The notes under the pieces were generated by a model. The model was not told the origin of the DNA, made no database searches, and worked only from the letters and a program-made list of their open reading frames with translations. DNA of 64,000 bases from Synaphobranchus kaupii. Taxonomy: Eukaryota > Chordata > Actinopteri > Anguilliformes > Synaphobranchidae. The stretch's first letter is position 1; each line of letters opens with the position of its first letter. This document shows, in pieces, positions 33,035 through 43,600 of this stretch. Where the stretch lies: the NCBI GenBank assembly GCA_029718625.1, contig CM056379.1, positions 70,116,670-70,180,669 on the forward strand. Direction: 5' to 3'. Made by a program: the position numbers and the translations under genes.

Positions 33035-33811
33035 AGGGCTCTGCATGGTTGTGCGAAACTTGTGCAACTTCTTCATGTTCGAGCAATGCAACAATGTTGC
33101 AAGCACTCTGCAATTTATACTTCTGCAAAAGCTACGCGCAGCCTATGCAACATTGTATCCCGTATGTAGCTAGCTCCCCCCTAGCAACGTAACTCATTTC
33201 AACGTAACGAATTTCCCTGCTCAACCAACCCATCGATAACATGCCGTCTTTATGTTTGTTTGTTTGTTGCTCGTGTTCTTGTATATAGTGTAATATAGTT
33301 ATAGTTAGTTAAGCTAGTTAGTTAAGTTAGTTAGTCAAGTTCATCCCAATACTCTCGCCGATCTCTTTCCATGAGTTCATGGTCATTTGACTGGCTTTGT
33401 AATCACTAGCTATAAGAATAGTCATATAAATGTTTGTATTTTCTCACTTCTTCTGATAATCGTTCTTGTAACTGGTTCATGATTTAACAAATGTAACTAT
33501 CTATTTTTATATATCGATAACGTAAACAGTTTTATTTTGGATCTCGATCGCTAATTTTAGATATCGTTAGCAACCAGCAACACTTAGTAACCAATATTAT
33601 ATGATAGCCCCGCCTCCATTCGCTAACCAACCAATCAATGATGCGCAACATCTACGCGAATGGTTGCGTTGCAGTCGCTAGTTTGATTTTTGTGCTAGGT
33701 ACGCGACATCCTCTGCAACCCCCTCTGCGAAGGTCGCAGATGTTGCGTTGATGTTGCAGAGCCCATGTTGTGTTGCTGTCGCGTTGTTGTCGATCGAGCA
33801 TGCAGAGCCCT
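33035..33811. mobile_element. PIF/Harbinger-like non-autonomous transposon
   Basis: The inverted ends are AGGGCTCTGCATG (33035-33047) and its reverse complement (33799-33811). TAA flanks both sides (33032-33034 and 33812-33814), and TWA target duplication is the mark of PIF/Harbinger. At 777 bp it has no transposase. The interior is rich in TGCAAC/GTTGCA words arranged in inverted pairs. Confidence 0.75.
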
Positions 33812-33920
33812 TAAGAAGCGACGGGTTCAAGAATTAAAACAAGTCTACGATATCAGTACAGATATCCAGAACAGTGCCAGAAAAATCGAGAAGGGTCCAT
33901 CTGCAGACTGCAGGCGCTTC

Positions 33921-33985
33921 GGGAACGCCTCTTCTTTGGGAACGCCTCTTCTTCGGGAACGCCTCTTCTTTGGGAACGCCCCTTA
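33921..33985 (+). repeat. 17-bp minisatellite, about four copies
   Basis: The unit is GGGAACGCCTCTTCTTY, with copies beginning at 33921, 33938, 33955 and 33972 (last partial). It lies about 50-115 bp upstream of the proposed first exon of the zinc-finger gene. The frame 33765-34058 runs through it but is not supported. Confidence 0.9.
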
Positions 33986-34036
33986 TATGAGAAGGCCTAA
34001 CTCGTCACTCAGAGGACGTCACTCAGAAAAAAAAAA

Positions 34037-34054
34037 ATGGTGCAGCGTGAAACG
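34037..34054 (+). CDS. Exon 1 of the zinc-finger gene
   Basis: ATG after an A-run, six codons, then a good splice donor (ACG/GTAAGC) in phase 0. Short, so it rests on the phase match and in-frame join with exon 2. The promoter would lie between the Harbinger-like element and this ATG. Confidence 0.55.
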
Positions 34055-34368
34055 GTAAGCGACTTGGTGTACAAAAGTTTTACAAAACCGTCAGTTTGAT
34101 GCTATTGATTTTTGCTAACTGACCGTGTACATTGGTCTTGTTAACTAGCTGTTAGCCTAGATAATGGCGAACAACTCGTTAGCCTAACGTTAACGTTAGT
34201 TAATGGCGGAGAATCCGTTTGATACTTCGTGTTTGATGTAACAACTTATTGACATGGGACAGAGTTTTGCTCATTTTATAGTAGGATTATGTTATATGTA
34301 TAACTAGCTAATGTAACACGTAATTGATTTGATAACGTTATTATGCTATTGCTACTTTTTCTCCGTAG

Positions 34369-34498
34369 CCCCATGTCACTGCATGTCAACTGCTGAAGAC
34401 GGATCATGGCTACAAATGCCCTTTTTGTCCAAGGGTGGGGGAATACCCCAATATGGTGGCCCACCTACAGACCCACGAGTCTTCAGTCAAACATGGAG
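34369..34498 (+). CDS. Exon 2 of the zinc-finger gene (first C2H2 finger)
   Basis: Preceded by a pyrimidine tract and AG, open throughout, ending GGAG before GTAACC (phase 1). It reads PHVTACQLLKTDHG, then the finger YKCPFCPRVGEYPNMVAHLQ and TH: C-X2-C, 11 residues, H-X3-H, then ESSVKHG. All four zinc ligands are present. Confidence 0.78.
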
Positions 34499-34501
34499 GT
34501 A

Positions 34502-35196
34502 ACCTTTATATTTTGTGTATTAACAGTATTAAATAAATAAGAGTGTTGAATATCTAATTAGATTTCTAATATTATAATAAAGTCAACAAATCACTGCATT
34601 TGATGGGCTACTTGTTGAAGTGTTGAGGAGGAAATGGCTTATTGTCAGTTTAACCATAGCATTAATTTATAGAAGTGATATTTTACACTCTAGGACACAC
34701 GTTCTCTGAGTAGTTCATGGGAGGAACAGATATCCCCCCCTCACCCCTGCCCCCCCTCCTTCATAGACTGGGTTAAGGATGTGCTTTTATTATTGCCATT
34801 AGAAGAGCTTAAACATAACAATATCAGGTCTCGGAAAAAGTTTATAATTAGTTGGTCCCCATTTATAGATTGTGTAGAAACCTTGTCATTACCATAGGAA
34901 TGTGTAATTGTTTTTGCTACAACTATTACTATGATATCACACAATCACTTAACAGCTCATAGACATTATTTGTGTGCAACAATGTCCCTATATCTAGGTG
35001 AATGTGCTATGCAAACCAATGGCAATATGCTTATTTTCTTTTCTTCAATACTGCTGAATTGGCACTTCTTGTGCCTATTTGATTTAGTTTTGTTTATTTT
35101 ATTTATCTTCTAATATTCATGCATTCTTCATGTATATGTGATATGTATATGTATTCTGTTCATGTATATGTGATATATATATTTTTGTTTGTTTTT
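34502..35196 (+). other. Left part of intron 2, up to the insertion
   Basis: No coding features. TGTATATG words repeat at 35130-35180. It ends in a T-rich tract (35180-35196) that would have been the polypyrimidine tract of the exon 3 acceptor before TTAA insertion. Confidence 0.65.
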
Positions 35197-36130
35197 TTAA
35201 CCTCTTAATACCAAACGCCCCCTAGCGGTAACGCGGGCGTTACGGAAATTATTAAATTATACATTTCATTAATTTAATAATATATAATAAACTGCTCACC
35301 TCAATATTTTGATTAAATATCCTTAAGATATATCCATTCCTTCTGGGAAAGTGGTTTTTAATCCCAAAACGTCGGGATAAAACTTCGTAAATAACGTTGG
35401 AAACTCGGACCTAATTCTCAAACATGTATTGCAGCTTGATGTCACACCATAAACAATGTGCTGGTAAACTGTTCTGCTTAATTGTATTTCACAATACTTT
35501 GGTTTGAAAAATCAGTATACCTTTAGGCTTCAAGAAAAAATACTTTAAAACTTTCATACGGCTGTACATTATTTTTTTCCAATTTTAAACCGACTTGTGC
35601 TTTTTTGCACTTGATTACGACTCGTTCGGCTGTGTTCACTTTGGCGTTGTGAAACTCAGCCAGTTTCTGGAGTACCAATCCCGTGGCTTAGTATATGTTA
35701 GCCAGAGTTGTTTTGAACTTGCTTGCAGAGATTTATGCAAAACCGTCGTCAATTGGGTGTATTTCTTTGACTGATAGCACAATAGGCCTATCTGAAGTGG
35801 GAAAAACTGTCTTCCACCCGCCTCCACTCCGAGTATTATTTGCTTTCCATTGGGTTTTAAAACTGTCTGTCAAATATTCCAGGCAATAGCCAAGACTCTT
35901 ATCTTTCAAACGAGCCCTCATTTAACACAATGCCGTCGTAAAAAAAGGAAATACTGCCCTGCGTATAAGGAACTGGCGGCCACGCGTAATTATCGAACCA
36001 AGATGGCGCAGTGTTTTTACCTTGTAGCGTAGCTCGCTACATTCCGTTTAGCAAAGCACAATTAATTAGGTAAGGCCCGCAGTTACATTTTTTTACTTTA
36101 GAGTATTTTTGAGACAGTTTTTGTGTAGTT

Positions 36131-36270
36131 ATGTCGAGATTTTTGAGGCGTTTATCCGTGCACCAAGTGCTAGACGAACTGGATAAGCCAGAAGATGTTT
36201 TTGCCGAGGGAGACTCATCCTGTCTCAGTGACGCTGAATCCACTGATGACCGAGATGATGTTGCTGACAT
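36131..36270 (+). pseudogene. Putative first coding exon of the piggyBac-like element
   Basis: It opens MSRFLRRLSVHQVLDELDKP and becomes acidic (CLSDAESTDDRDDVADM), with a perfect splice donor GTAAGT at 36271-36276. An acidic, Ser/Asp-rich N terminus is usual for piggyBac transposases. The later exons are not seen. The version in copy 1 (8269) is shorter. Confidence 0.5.
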
Positions 36271-36872
36271 GTAAGTTGTTTTATCATACTAACAGTGTTA
36301 TGCTATAAACGCATTGAATTTCGCCATGGCAGGTAACGTCGTTAGGGCTGGTGGTATTACCGATTTTTCGATATACCAGTGTGAATTCACGCAATGCCAT
36401 GCGGGTTCGTAATTACATTGTCAACTGTATTTTATTGTTTTTCATACAATTAATATTACAAATTGCACATTCCAACAGTATGATAAATAATTTATGAAGT
36501 AAACTTGAAGGGTGTATTGTCTGTGTTGACAAACTCGCACGTGTTACGTGGCGTTGCCAACAACACAGATGTTTGTGGAAACAGTAAGTTTGGTGTAAGC
36601 ATCGAAGGAAATGTGCAATTTAGCTGCAATGCGTGAATCCCTGTGTTTCTTCTGTGAAGCTAACTAACCTTATATACTTATGCATAAAATCGGTCCCTCT
36701 CAGCTAAATTAATATAGATAGTATTACCTTTACAGTGGCAAGCTAGCAAGCAAAATTACAGGTAACAAGCAGCTAGCTATCTATTTGTGTCTGAGATGAG
36801 CTACTAAATCGATTTTTTTGAGTGTGAAATGGCTTCTGGAAGTGTTTAGTAAAGTCATTGTTCCACATGAGT

Positions 36873-38809
36873 TGTAATGGGGCGTGACGTGTGAGGAAGG
36901 AGGAGCCAAACGCAGCAAGGGGATTCTTAAAGCCCTTAGGCCACTAAGGCGGGATACCCGCAGATAAGGGAGGAGACAAGACAAGGAACAACGAACACAC
37001 CACAGACGCTACTAACCGGCTAACTGTCAAACGCTAAGTAGAGCGCAAGGACAGGAATCTGAACAGCCAGACATAATACGCGCCCTGTCTCGGCAACGAG
37101 ACAAATCAGAACGGGCGAGTAGCGTAAAAGCAAACATAAAACAAGAAACAAACACCGCAAAATAATACGATGGTAAGAGAGGAGGCGAAAGGAACAGATC
37201 CAACGTTCCCAGGCTACTCTCAAACTCGCGGTCAAACACAAACGTGTCCACAGCATCGCCCAAGCTTCCCTATAGGAAGACATGCACCTAAAAAACGAAA
37301 CAGAACAGCAGTTCCGTACAAAATCGTCAAAACTCCATGCAAGGAGAAAGGCACCGAAAAGAACGAACAGGACAGGCAGTGCCGGACATTTACCGGCTAG
37401 ACCAACGCGAGATTAATAGAGAATAAGCGCCCTGCCTCTCTATGATGAGGAAATGTAACGAGGCGAACAGGAACAGAGATTTAACGTTCCCATGGCGAGA
37501 TAAATAGGCTCGCAGTCAAATGTATTAAACCAAGAGGGTAAACACCCGATCTCCCAGGAGAGAGAAACATTTTACAGGTGAGCCGACGAAGCACCGTCGT
37601 CCCATAACTTTATTATCCACAGACTAACGCAAGCTTAAATTGGAACAACCGCCCTAGCCTCTCAGTAAAGGAATGAATGAAAACGAGGCGAAATGGAACA
37701 GAGATTTAACGTTCCATGGCGATATAAAAACGCTCGCAGTCCAATGCATAAAACCAAGAGGGTAAACACCCGATCTCCCAGGAGAGAGAAACATTTTACA
37801 GGTGAGCCGACGGAGTACCGTCGTCCCATAACTTTACTATGCACAGACTAACGCAAGCTAAAATGGAACAACCGCCTTAGCCTCTCAATAAACGAATAAA
37901 TGAAACGAGGCGAAATGGAACAGAGAGCTAACGTTCCGATGCTATATTAAGACACGCGCAGTCACACACAAACACGTCCACAACAACGCCCAAGCTCCAT
38001 ATAAAGAGACACACCCGGAGAACGAAACAGAAAAACAGTTCCAAACAAAATCGTCCCGCAGGTAAAAAGGACGTACAGGACGGCTGCAACAAAAGACCAA
38101 CGCAAAATAGCACGACAGCCTCAATATAAATAAAAACCCTGAGTCACAACAAAGGGGAACGTAGTCCACGAGAAGGAGACAACAGGGAATAAACGTACCA
38201 TGGCTACTTACTGGCTCACAGTAACACGGAATTGAGTAGAAGCAAAACGCCAGGTCTCTCAGTAAGAAAACCAAATAACAGGCGAAGGGGAACAAAGAAC
38301 TACTCTACACATCCACAAGCTAAGCAGCCCAGCAGAAGCGCAAATGTCCAATCTCACATGAGACGACACGCACCTAGCGGCGAACTGGACTAAAGTTCCC
38401 AACAGAAACGCCCAAATCTCCATACACGGAGAAAAAGCACACTATGGCGAAATAGAGCAGAGATTTACGGTCCCAAACTTCTACGAGAATATTAACTACC
38501 AAGCCAGTAAGAAATAAGCCCTGTCTCAACTAAGAGACGTTAAAAATAGGCGAATAGCCAAAACGGTACGAGAATACACAGCCAACAATAACACCACAGT
38601 ACAAACAATTAACAATCAATGTCGAAGCCCCGAATGAAGGAAACGGTAGGCTTATATAACTCTCAGGGCCACTACACACAGGTGAAAATGCTTAACAAAT
38701 GCTATGCCAACTCAGCAGGGCGGAGCAAGCATCCATCAAAAGGACAGCGCCCCCGAGTGGCCACAGAGGAAAACGACCGCATGGGGAAACAGGGTTGAAA
38801 ACCATGACA
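36873..38809 (-). repeat. Long solo LTR (1937 bp) inside the piggyBac-like element
   Basis: On the minus strand it begins TGTCATGGTTTTCAACCC and ends CCCCATTACA. TGAGT flanks both sides (36868-36872 and 38810-38814). Same family as 27978-29700 but 214 bp longer, because of a tandem duplication of about 224 bp (copies starting near 37575 and 37799). The frames in it are not genes. Confidence 0.93.
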
Positions 38810-38814
38810 TGAGT

Positions 38815-40161
38815 AAATTGTTCTGTATGCAGTACAGAAGGCTGTGCAGGTAAACAAAATGGCAATTTATGCATGGTATGAGGGAGAGAACATGATAACA
38901 TGCGGGAGTACTTGTTTATTATTATTATTGTTGATTGTTGTTGTATAAGGGGGACTAATGGGTATATCAACATAGTGGACAATTCCATGGACAGGGTTAG
39001 TGGGGTTTGTAATGATGCAGATTGCTCTCCTGAGGGAATGTGTAGTCTAAATGGCTTCTGTATGAATGGTTAAATAATCTCTCCTCACCCTCCACCCCCA
39101 TGTTTTGATCCTTTGCCTTTTTTTGTTTTTAGTTCATTTTTTTTAGCTTTTTGGACCCTGCCATTTTGTACTTTCTTTGTGTAAATACGGTAACTTCAGC
39201 AATTAGAGGGCAAGGATCTTTTTATTTGTTACAGCAGGGGTGTTTTTATTTTTTATCTAGGAAACTGGTGGACTTTAGATTTTTTATCCACTGCACTTTT
39301 AGTAGTACACCTTAGTGCACTTGTATATAGTTGATATATGTTTGTCATGTATAAAGTTTTGCCTCCTAAAACCCAACCCCAACGTCCCTGTCATAGGAGG
39401 TGGCAACAGAATAAAGGACAGGACTGGCAAGCAGTAATGTGTAGGGAAGTTTCATACTATTCCCATTATTCATTTGAAAACCTGTTTGCACATTCCTGGA
39501 CTCATTTCTGGCTAATGGGGCTCTGGTGAAATACACAAGATTCACTGTGCTGCTACATGGGTTTTGACAGCTTTTTGTAACCTTGGTTAGTTAGTTGTGT
39601 AATATGAAGAGCACCAAGAACACGTCTAAAAATGAACTTTTATTGCCAATATTGACAAATTATCTCATTTTATTGTAAAAACCTAAAAAATAAATCATAT
39701 TGAGACCTTTCTGGAACATTGCCATTTTTGGCACATTTGGCACCATTTGGCACCATTTGGATAACGAAAAAGGTTCACCTGAAAAAAACCCTGTAAAATT
39801 TGAATGGTTTGAGATATTGACACCAGATTGTTACCAGAGGTAGGCAGCATATTGATGAATCAGATAGAGGAGTCATTTCCTCCATAGCATTTGTAGCTCC
39901 CCAGGTAAAAATTCTTAAACTTGAATGTAGGTACCCGTTTTTTAGTTTTTTTATATTTTCTCTACATAAATTGTTGTAGTTAAGTATCAAAAACTGGATT
40001 TCTATGAGTTCTCAATGCTTAGTCGTAATACTGCAGGTGTCTGCTTTAATAAAAGCCATGAACCATATTTGTACCATTTATAGTTTTTGAGATAACCACC
40101 TTTGTTTGTCACTAGTGAAAACAGGCAAAAATTGGCCTATTTTGCCCTCGGTAGGAAGAGG
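38815..40161 (+). other. Right part of the piggyBac-like element, no gene
   Basis: It matches copy 1 at 8700-9423 near its right end (39590-40161). The middle (38890-39580) has a short frame at 39338-39529 of no recognisable kind and an ATT microsatellite-like run near 38910. Confidence 0.6.
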
Positions 40162-40166
40162 TTAAG

Positions 40167-40270
40167 GCTATTCCATATAGAAGTGCAGTCTAAGCTGCGT
40201 GGGCAGCAGCCACTACCACTGCTGTTATTGCCCCAAAATAATTATCACCAAGAAAGGTTTCATTGCCGTT
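40167..40270 (+). CDS. Exon 3 of the zinc-finger gene (truncated second finger)
   Basis: The acceptor AG (40165-40166) overlaps the right TTAA. The first two bases complete the Gly codon started by exon 2. It reads YSI, TAG, then KCSLSCVGSSHYHCCYCPKI and IITKKGFIA. Two Cys pairs are present, but the His ligands are lost at the junction with the satellite spacer at 40271. Confidence 0.72.
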
Positions 40271-40631
40271 GTATAACAAATATTAAAAATCTGTATAGAA
40301 GCAACTTAATTCATGCGGTCCTACACATTTTAAAGTTTGAATGGTGTTTCTAGCTTAAACGGTGTAGGAGGAGTTGATGTGTGAAAAAAGGCGGAAACCT
40401 ACTACTATAATAACTAGAATGTAAAGTTTATGAATAAACTTTGGTGTGATTGCTTCAGCTGTATGGATTTTTAAAGTCGCTGTATCCAGATTAAAAAGTT
40501 AAATAGCTGTAGCATCTTAAAACTCATTAAAATCTTAAATTAGTCAGGAGGAATGGATTATAATGTTCAGTTAGGGCTTTAGAATGTAACATAATGTTCA
40601 GTTAGGATTTTAGAATGTTCACTTACGGCTG
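40271..40631 (+). repeat. Satellite spacer S0, 5' truncated
   Basis: It matches the second half of the spacers S1-S7, starting at GTATAACAAATATTAAAAAT. It has the long right end otherwise seen only in S3 (TTTTAGAATGTTCACTTACGGC before the array). Its left side is fused to exon 3 of the zinc-finger gene. Confidence 0.93.
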
Positions 40632-43600
40632 GGGGGCAGTTATAGTCAGTGGGGTAGTTAGTGAGTCTGGGGTAATCATACTGGGGTAGTAGGTGAGTGG
40701 GGTAGTTATAGTCAGTGGGGTAGTTAGTGAGTCTGGGGTAATCATACTGGGGTAGTAGGTGAGTGGTGTAGTTAGTGAGTCTGGGGTAATCATACTGGGG
40801 TAGTAGGTGAGTGGGGTAGTTATAGTCAGTGGGGTAGTTAGTGAGTCTGGGGTAATCATACTGGGGTAGTAGGTGAGTGGGGTAGTTATAGTCAGTGGGG
40901 TAGTTAGTGAGTCTGGGGTAATCATACTGGGGTAGTAGGTGAGTGGGGTAGTTATAGTCAGTGGGGTAGTTAGTGAGTCTGGGGTAATCATACTGGGGTA
41001 GTAGGTGAGTGGGGTAGTTATAGTCAGTGGGGTAGTTAGTGAGTCTGGGGTAATCATACCGGGGTAGTAGGTGAGTGGGGTAGTTATAGTCAGTGGGGTA
41101 GTTGGTGAGTCTGGGGTAGTCATACTGGGGTAGTAGGTGAGTGGGGTAGTTATAGTCAGTGCGGTAGTTAGTGAGTCTGGGGTAATCATACTGGGGTAGT
41201 AGGTGAGTGGGGTAGTTATAGTCAATGGGGTAGTTAATGAGTCTGGGGTAATCATACTGGGGTAGTAGGTGAGTGGGGTAGTTATAGTCAGTGGGGTAGT
41301 TAGTGAGTCTGGGGTAATCATACTGGGGTAGTAGGTGAGTGGGGTAGTTATAGTCAGTGGGGTAGTTAATGAGTCTGGGGTAATCATACTGGGGTAGTAG
41401 GTGAGTGGGGTAGTTATAGTCAGTGGGGTAGTTAGTGAGTCTGGGGTAATCATACTGGGGTAGTAGGTGAGTGGGGTAGTTATAGTCAGTGGGGTAGTTA
41501 GTGAGTCTGGGGTAATCATACTGGGGTAGTAGGTGAGTGGGGTAGTTATAGTCAGTGGGGTAGTTGGTGAGTCTGGGGTAGTCATACTGGGGTAGTAGGT
41601 GAGTGGGGTAGTTATAGTCAGTGGGGTAGTTAATGAGTCTGGGGTAATCATACTGGGGTAGTAGGTGAGTGGGGTAGTTATAGTCAGTGGGGTAGTTAGT
41701 GAGTCTGGGGTAATCATACTGGGGTAGTAGGTGAGTGGGGTAGTTATAGTCAGTGGGGTAGTTAATGAGTCTGGGGTAATCATACTGGGGTAGTATGTGA
41801 GTGGGGTAGTTATAGTCAGTGGGGTAGTTAGTGAGTCTGGGGTAATCATACTGGGGTAGTAGGTGAGTGGGGTAGTTATAGTCAGTGGGGTAGTTAGTGA
41901 GTCTGGGGTAATCATACTGGGGTAGTAGGTGAGTGGGGTAGTTATAGTCAGTGGGGTAGTTAGTGAGTCTGGGGTAATCATACTGGGATAGTAGGTGAGT
42001 GGGGTAGTTATAGTCAGTGGGGTAGTTAGTGAGTCTGGGGTAATCATACTGGGGTAGTAGGTGAGTGGGGTAGTTATAGTCAGTGGGGTAGTTAGTGAGT
42101 CTGGGGTAATCATACTGGGGTAGTAGGTGAGTGGGGTAGTTATAGTCAGTGGGGTAGTTGGTGAGTCTGGGGTAGTCATACTGGGGTAGTAGGTGAGTGG
42201 GGTAGTTATAGTCAGTGGGGTAGTTAGTGAGTCTGGGGTAATCATACTGGGGTAGTAGGTGAGTGGGGTAGTTATAGTCAGTGGGGTAGTTAGTGAGTCT
42301 GGGGTAATCATACTGGGGTAGTAGGTGAGTGGGGTAGTTATAGTCAGTGGGGTAGTTAGTGAGTCTGGGGTAATCATACTGGGGTAGTAGGTGAGTGGGG
42401 TAGTTATAGTCAGTGGGGTAGTTAGTGAGTCTGGGGTAATCATACTGGGGTAGTAGGTGAGTGGGGTAGTTATAGTCAGTGGGGTAGTTAGTGAGTCTGG
42501 GGTAATCATACTGGGGTAGTAGGTGAGTGGGGTAGTTATAGTCAGTGGGGTAGTTAATGAGTCTGGGGTAATCATACTGGGGTAGTAGGTGAGTGGGGTA
42601 GTTAGTGAGTCTGGGGTAATCATACTGGGGTAGTAGGTGAGTGGGGTAGTTAGTGGGTCTGGGGTAATCATACTGGGGTAGTATGTGAGTGGGGTAGTTA
42701 TAGTCAGTGGGGTAGTTAGTGAGTCTGGGGTAATCATACTGGGGTAGTAGGTGAGTGGGGTAGTTAGTGAGTCTGGGGTAATCATACTGGGGCAGTAGGT
42801 GAGTGGGGTAGTTATAGTCAGTGGGGTAGTTAGTGAGTCTGGGGTAATCATACTGGGGTAGTAGGTGAGTGGGGTAGTTAATGAGTCTGGGATTATCATA
42901 CTGGGGTATTTGGTGAGTTGAGTGGTTAGTGAGTCTGGGGTAATCATACTGGGGTAGTAGGTGAGTGGGGTAGTTATAGTCAGTGGGGTAGTTAGTGAGT
43001 CTGGGGTAATCATACTGGGGTAGTAGGTGAGTGGGGTAGTTATAGTCAGTGGGGTAGTTAGTGAGTCTAGGGTAATCATACTGGGGTAGTAGGTGAGTGG
43101 GGTAGTTATAGTCAGTGGGGTAGTTAGTGAGTCTGGGGTAATCATACTGGGGTAGTAGGTGAGTAGGGTAGTTATAGTCAGTGGGGTAGTTAGTGAGTCT
43201 GGGGTAATCATACTGGGGTAGTAGGTGAGTGGGGTAGTTATAGTCAGTGGGGTAGTTAGTGAGTCTGGGGTAATCATACTGGGGTAGTAGGTGAGTGGGG
43301 TAGTTAGTGAGTCTGGGGTAATCATACTGGGGTAGTAGGTGAGTGGGGTAGTTAGTGGGTCTGGGGTAATCATACTGGGGTAGTATGTGAGTGGGGTAGT
43401 TATAGTCAGTGCGGTAGTTAGTGAGTCTGGGGTAATCATACTGGGGTAGTAGGTGAGTGGGTAGTTATCGTCAGTGGGGTAGTTAGTGAGTCTGGGGTAA
43501 TCATACTGGGGAAGTAGGTGAGTGGGGTAGTTATAGTCAGTAGGGTAGTTAGTGAGTCTGGGGTAATCATACTGGGGTAGTAGGTGAGTGGGGTAGTTAT

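Larger units (their letters stand above)
35201..40161 (+). mobile_element. piggyBac-like element, copy 2, with nested LTR
   Basis: Flanked by TTAA (35197-35200 and 40162-40165) with the same CCTCTT/AAGAGG ends as copy 1 at 7349-9423. Without the nested LTR and its duplicated 5 bp it is about 3.0 kb. It has the same subterminal hairpin near 35227-35242. A putative first exon is present, but no catalytic transposase sequence is recognised, so it is likely non-autonomous. Confidence 0.85.
34037..40270 (+). pseudogene. Small spliced C2H2 zinc-finger gene, broken
   Basis: Three exons join in phase: 34037-34054 (MVQRET, donor GTAAGC), 34369-34498 (acceptor after TTTTTCTCCGTAG, donor GTAACC) and 40167-40270 (acceptor AAG). 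The product has a first finger in exon 2 and the start of a second in exon 3. Three defects are seen: a piggyBac-like element of 4961 bp splits intron 2 at the acceptor, TAG (40178-40180) interrupts exon 3, and the coding sequence ends abruptly at 40270 where satellite spacer begins. The style recalls a multi-copy fish zinc-finger family, but I cannot name it. It is the only host-type gene visible in the window. Confidence 0.7.

Noticed and set aside
33765..34058. A 97-codon frame across the 17-bp minisatellite
   Set aside because: It begins inside the Harbinger-like element, and exon 1 of the zinc-finger gene uses another frame.
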